NCBI GenBank assembly: GCA_964503895.1 | Contig: CAZDCF010000041.1 | Coordinates: 1-8,672 of the forward strand | Origin: Nitronereus sp964503895 | Lineage (GTDB): Bacteria > Nitrospirota > Nitrospiria > Nitrospirales > UBA8639 | Direction: 5' to 3' | DNA: 8,672 nucleotides | Shown: piece by piece, positions 6,456 to 8,672 of the stretch | Numbering within the stretch: the first letter of the stretch is position 1 | How the letters are laid out: each line of letters opens with the position of its first letter | Program-made: the position numbers and the translations under genes | Notes under the pieces: model-generated | Told to the model about the DNA's origin: nothing | The model's input: only the letters and a program-made list of their open reading frames with translations | Database searches by the model: none

Positions 6456-7202
6456 ATGGTCATCATTCCAGCAATTGATTTGAAGGGTGGACGCTGTGTG
6501 CGGTTATGTCAAGGCGACATGAATCAAGAAACCGCCTATTCAGAAGATCCACCTGCCATGGCCAAACACTGGGAAGGATTGGGTGCTCAGCGGCTTCATG
6601 TAGTGGACCTCAATGGCGCGGTAGATGGGAGGCCTCGAAACTTTGATAATGTGCTGGCCATTGTCAGAGCGATTTCCATCCCTGTGCAGGTGGGCGGAGG
6701 TATTCGAAGTCTCGATACCATACGGGAATATTTTTCTCAGGGTGTGAGTAAAGTAGTCTTGGGGACAGCGGTATTGGAAAATCCTTCGTTGTTGGAAGAA
6801 GCTAGTCAAGAGTTCCCCAATCGTATCTTGATTGGCATGGATGTAAAACAGGGCAAGGTTGCCGTCAATGGTTGGACAGATGTATCTGAAGCTACGCCTG
6901 AGGAAGTTTTTGAATCCCTTAAGTCACACCCTCTGGCGGAGGTGATTTTTACGGAGATTAGTCGAGATGGTATGTTAGATGGCCCCAATTTGACTGCCTT
7001 AGAACAGGCCGTACGCACGTCACCGTTTCCTGTGATTGCATCGGGAGGGGTAACCCGAGTGGAAGATATTCATGCAGTCAAGCAGTTAGGACCAAAGATT
7101 ACTGGGGTGATCGTGGGGAAAGCTTTGTACGAGGGCACATTGGATTTATCTTCTGCGATTAAAGCCGCGCGTGTTGATGTCCCCATACGTGGAATATGCT
7201 GA
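6456..7202 (+). CDS. hisA: Phosphoribosylformimino-5-aminoimidazole carboxamide ribotide isomerase
   Basis: Amadori isomerisation of ProFAR to PRFAR, the fourth step of histidine synthesis, by a (beta-alpha)8 barrel enzyme. The 248-residue length is standard. Asp8 in IIPAIDLKGG and Asp129 in IGMDVKQGKVAVNGW are the expected catalytic acid/base pair; Asp51 lies in VDLNGAVDG. The two half-barrel phosphate sites are seen as QVGGGIR at about 78-84 and VIASGGVTR followed by GVIVGKALYEG. The sequence IGMDVKQGKVAVNGW is typical of HisA rather than HisF, and there is no sign of a bifunctional PriA. ATG 6456 follows the lipoprotein stop by 3 bases. The last 7 bases overlap the start of hisF. Confidence 0.97.
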   Translation: MVIIPAIDLKGGRCVRLCQGDMNQETAYSEDPPAMAKHWEGLGAQRLHVVDLNGAVDGRPRNFDNVLAIVRAISIPVQVGGGIRSLDTIREYFSQGVSKVVLGTAVLENPSLLEEASQEFPNRILIGMDVKQGKVAVNGWTDVSEATPEEVFESLKSHPLAEVIFTEISRDGMLDGPNLTALEQAVRTSPFPVIASGGVTRVEDIHAVKQLGPKITGVIVGKALYEGTLDLSSAIKAARVDVPIRGIC

Positions 7203-7987
7203 CCAAGCGCATAATTCCTTGTCTCGATGTGAAAGATGGCCGTGTTGTTAAAGGTGTGTCTTTCATTAATCTTCGCGATGCAGGTGATCCTGTAGAGGTG
7301 GCCAAAATCTATGATCAGGCGGGGGCTGATGAGCTGTGTTTCTTAGATATCACCGCCTCTCATGAAGATAGAGGGATTCTGCTTGATGTCGTCTCACGAA
7401 CCGCTGAGCAGGCTTTTATGCCCCTCACGGTAGGGGGAGGTGTCAGAACCATTAACGACATCAGAGAATTACTGAACGCCGGAGCAGACAAAGTCAGCAT
7501 CAATACAGCGGCGGTTCGCAATCCGGAGTTGGTCACAGACGCTGCCAATCGATTTGGGACTCAATGCATTGTTGTAGCCGTCGATGCTAAACAGGTTTCT
7601 CAAACATCAGAAGGGGCGCCTAGATGGGAGATTTTCACACACGGCGGGCGAAACCCCGCCGGTCTTGATGCCATCGAATGGGTCAAACTCATGGAAGTCA
7701 AGGGTGCGGGAGAAATTCTGCTGACCAGTATGGACCAAGACGGGCAGCAAAATGGATATGATCTTTCACTGACTGCGGCGGTATCGAATGCCGTGTCGAT
7801 TCCGGTTATTGCTTCAGGTGGTGCTGGAAACTTGCAGCATCTGTATGATGCTTTAGCCATAGGCAAGGCTGATGCTGTTTTAGCTGCGTCAATCTTTCAT
7901 TACCGGACCTACAAAATTTCCGAAGCAAAGGACTATCTTGCCAGTTGCGGCCTTCCTATTCGACGGGTGAATGGTTATGAAGAATGA
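7196..7987 (+). CDS. hisF: Imidazole glycerol phosphate synthase, cyclase subunit
   Basis: Uses ammonia from HisH to convert PRFAR to imidazole-glycerol phosphate and AICAR; it is a (beta-alpha)8 barrel paralogous to HisA. The 263-residue protein begins MLTKRIIPCLDVKDGRVVKG with catalytic Asp11, has TVGGGVRTINDIRELL for the first phosphate site, VVAVDAKQ with catalytic Asp130, and TSMDQDGQQNGYD followed by VIASGGAG for the second half-barrel. Both catalytic aspartates are at exactly the positions of the Thermotoga maritima enzyme. The start at ATG 7196 overlaps the hisA stop by 7 bases. The final bases overlap the start of hisIE, so hisA, hisF and hisIE are all likely to be translationally coupled. 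Confidence 0.98.
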   Translation: MLTKRIIPCLDVKDGRVVKGVSFINLRDAGDPVEVAKIYDQAGADELCFLDITASHEDRGILLDVVSRTAEQAFMPLTVGGGVRTINDIRELLNAGADKVSINTAAVRNPELVTDAANRFGTQCIVVAVDAKQVSQTSEGAPRWEIFTHGGRNPAGLDAIEWVKLMEVKGAGEILLTSMDQDGQQNGYDLSLTAAVSNAVSIPVIASGGAGNLQHLYDALAIGKADAVLAASIFHYRTYKISEAKDYLASCGLPIRRVNGYEE

Positions 7988-8672
7988 TCCAGAAATTGTA
8001 AAAGCATCCCTCAAGGAAACCCTCCAATTTGATGAACGAGGACTTGTCCCTGTAGTGGTTCAAGATTGGATAACAGGCACAGTCCTCATGCTGGGTTTTA
8101 TGAATCAGGAGGCGCTTGATCAAACGCAACAGACTGGGCTTGTGCATTTTTGGAGCCGGAAACGGCAGCGATTGTGGAAAAAGGGTGAAGTGTCAGGTAA
8201 TCATCTTCAAGTCAAGCGGCTGTTCCTTGATTGCGATGGGGATACGATACTGATTAAGGCAGAACCTTCAGGACCGACCTGTCACACTGGAAGTCAGTCT
8301 TGTTTTTTTTCCGGAATCGCAGATAGTGAAATCGCCATAGAACGAGAGACAAAAGAAGCCCATGGCATGATCCTCGATCGATTATATGAAATGGTTTTGA
8401 ACAAAAAAAATGAATCCGCGACTGATTCATATGTGGCATCTTTACTCCAAGGTGGGGACGATCGTGTCTTGAAAAAAGTGACTGAGGAAGCAGGAGAAGT
8501 GCTGCTAGCAGTGAAAAATCGCAAAAATGAAGAAATTGTTTACGAAGTTGCCGATCTCTTTTTTCATATAATTGTGTCCCTGGGGTATTGTGGCATCCCG
8601 GTTTCGGAAATTTACAAAGAACTTGGCCGACGCTATGGACAGTCTGGCTTAAAGAAAAAACGAGAAACCTAA
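7971..8672 (+). CDS. hisIE: Bifunctional phosphoribosyl-AMP cyclohydrolase / phosphoribosyl-ATP pyrophosphatase
   Basis: Carries out the second and third pathway steps: HisE removes pyrophosphate from PR-ATP and HisI opens the adenine ring of PR-AMP. Residues are numbered from ATG 7971 (233 aa). The HisI domain (about 20-115) has FMNQEAL, VHFWSRKRQRLWKKGE, and the metal site DCDGD (Asp87, Cys88, Asp89, Asp91) with Cys104 and Cys111 in CHTGSQSC, the expected zinc ligands. The HisE domain (about 135-225) is a MazG-like helical fold with KVTEEAGE (Glu172, Glu173, Glu176) and EVADLFFHIIV (Asp195), ending in ELGRRYGQSG. ATG 7977 is an alternative start with better spacing from GGGTGA at 7965-7970. 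The overlap with hisF is 17 or 11 bases depending on the start. The stop TAA is the last triplet of the window, so the gene is complete. Confidence 0.97.
   Translation: MVMKNDPEIVKASLKETLQFDERGLVPVVVQDWITGTVLMLGFMNQEALDQTQQTGLVHFWSRKRQRLWKKGEVSGNHLQVKRLFLDCDGDTILIKAEPSGPTCHTGSQSCFFSGIADSEIAIERETKEAHGMILDRLYEMVLNKKNESATDSYVASLLQGGDDRVLKKVTEEAGEVLLAVKNRKNEEIVYEVADLFFHIIVSLGYCGIPVSEIYKELGRRYGQSGLKKKRET

Noticed and set aside
8302..8310. T8 run in hisIE as a slippage or frameshift site
   Set aside because: The frame is intact on both sides, with HisI and HisE motifs continuous, so no frameshift is needed.

Overview
The window is one continuous block of plus-strand housekeeping genes. It has the tail of prfA (release factor 1), then prmC, murA, hisG, hisD, hisB, hisH, a putative lipoprotein gene, hisA, hisF and hisIE. 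The last stop codon is the final base triplet of the window. Almost every base is coding. There is no sign of mobile elements, phage, CRISPR, tRNA or rRNA.

Organism: the predicted lipoprotein with a Cys lipobox suggests a Gram-negative (diderm) bacterium. Base composition is moderate by eye, neither AT-rich nor strongly GC-rich. The order prfA-prmC-murA-hisG-hisD-(...)-hisB-hisH-hisA-hisF-hisIE, with a short-form HisG, recalls arrangements I associate with Nitrospirota and with Geobacter-like Desulfobacterota. A moderate-GC Nitrospirota or related lineage is my best guess. It is an inference from gene order only and is not proven here.

Layout: bases 1-180 are the C-terminal end of prfA. From about 185 to 1111 lies prmC, which encodes the methyltransferase that modifies the GGQ motif of release factors, so enzyme and substrate genes are adjacent. 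From 1127 to 2386 is murA, the first committed step of peptidoglycan synthesis, starting at TTG. From 2383 to 4923 are hisG, hisD and hisB, tightly packed. A 132-base gap (4924-5055) is the only real intergenic space. From 5056 to 8672 come hisH, the lipoprotein gene, hisA, hisF and hisIE; consecutive genes overlap by 4 to 17 bases or are 3 bases apart.

How the genes work together: HisG starts histidine synthesis from ATP and PRPP. HisIE carries out the second and third steps, HisA the isomerisation, HisH plus HisF the ring-forming step, HisB the dehydration, and HisD the last two oxidations. The aminotransferase (hisC), the histidinol-phosphate phosphatase and the HisZ partner expected for a short HisG are absent and must lie elsewhere. 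The two points most worth a second look are the lipoprotein gene coupled between hisH and hisA, and a Gln-to-Glu change at a predicted zinc-ligand position in HisD. I did not find a convincing new biological system; this is largely an ordinary, well-conserved biosynthetic cluster.
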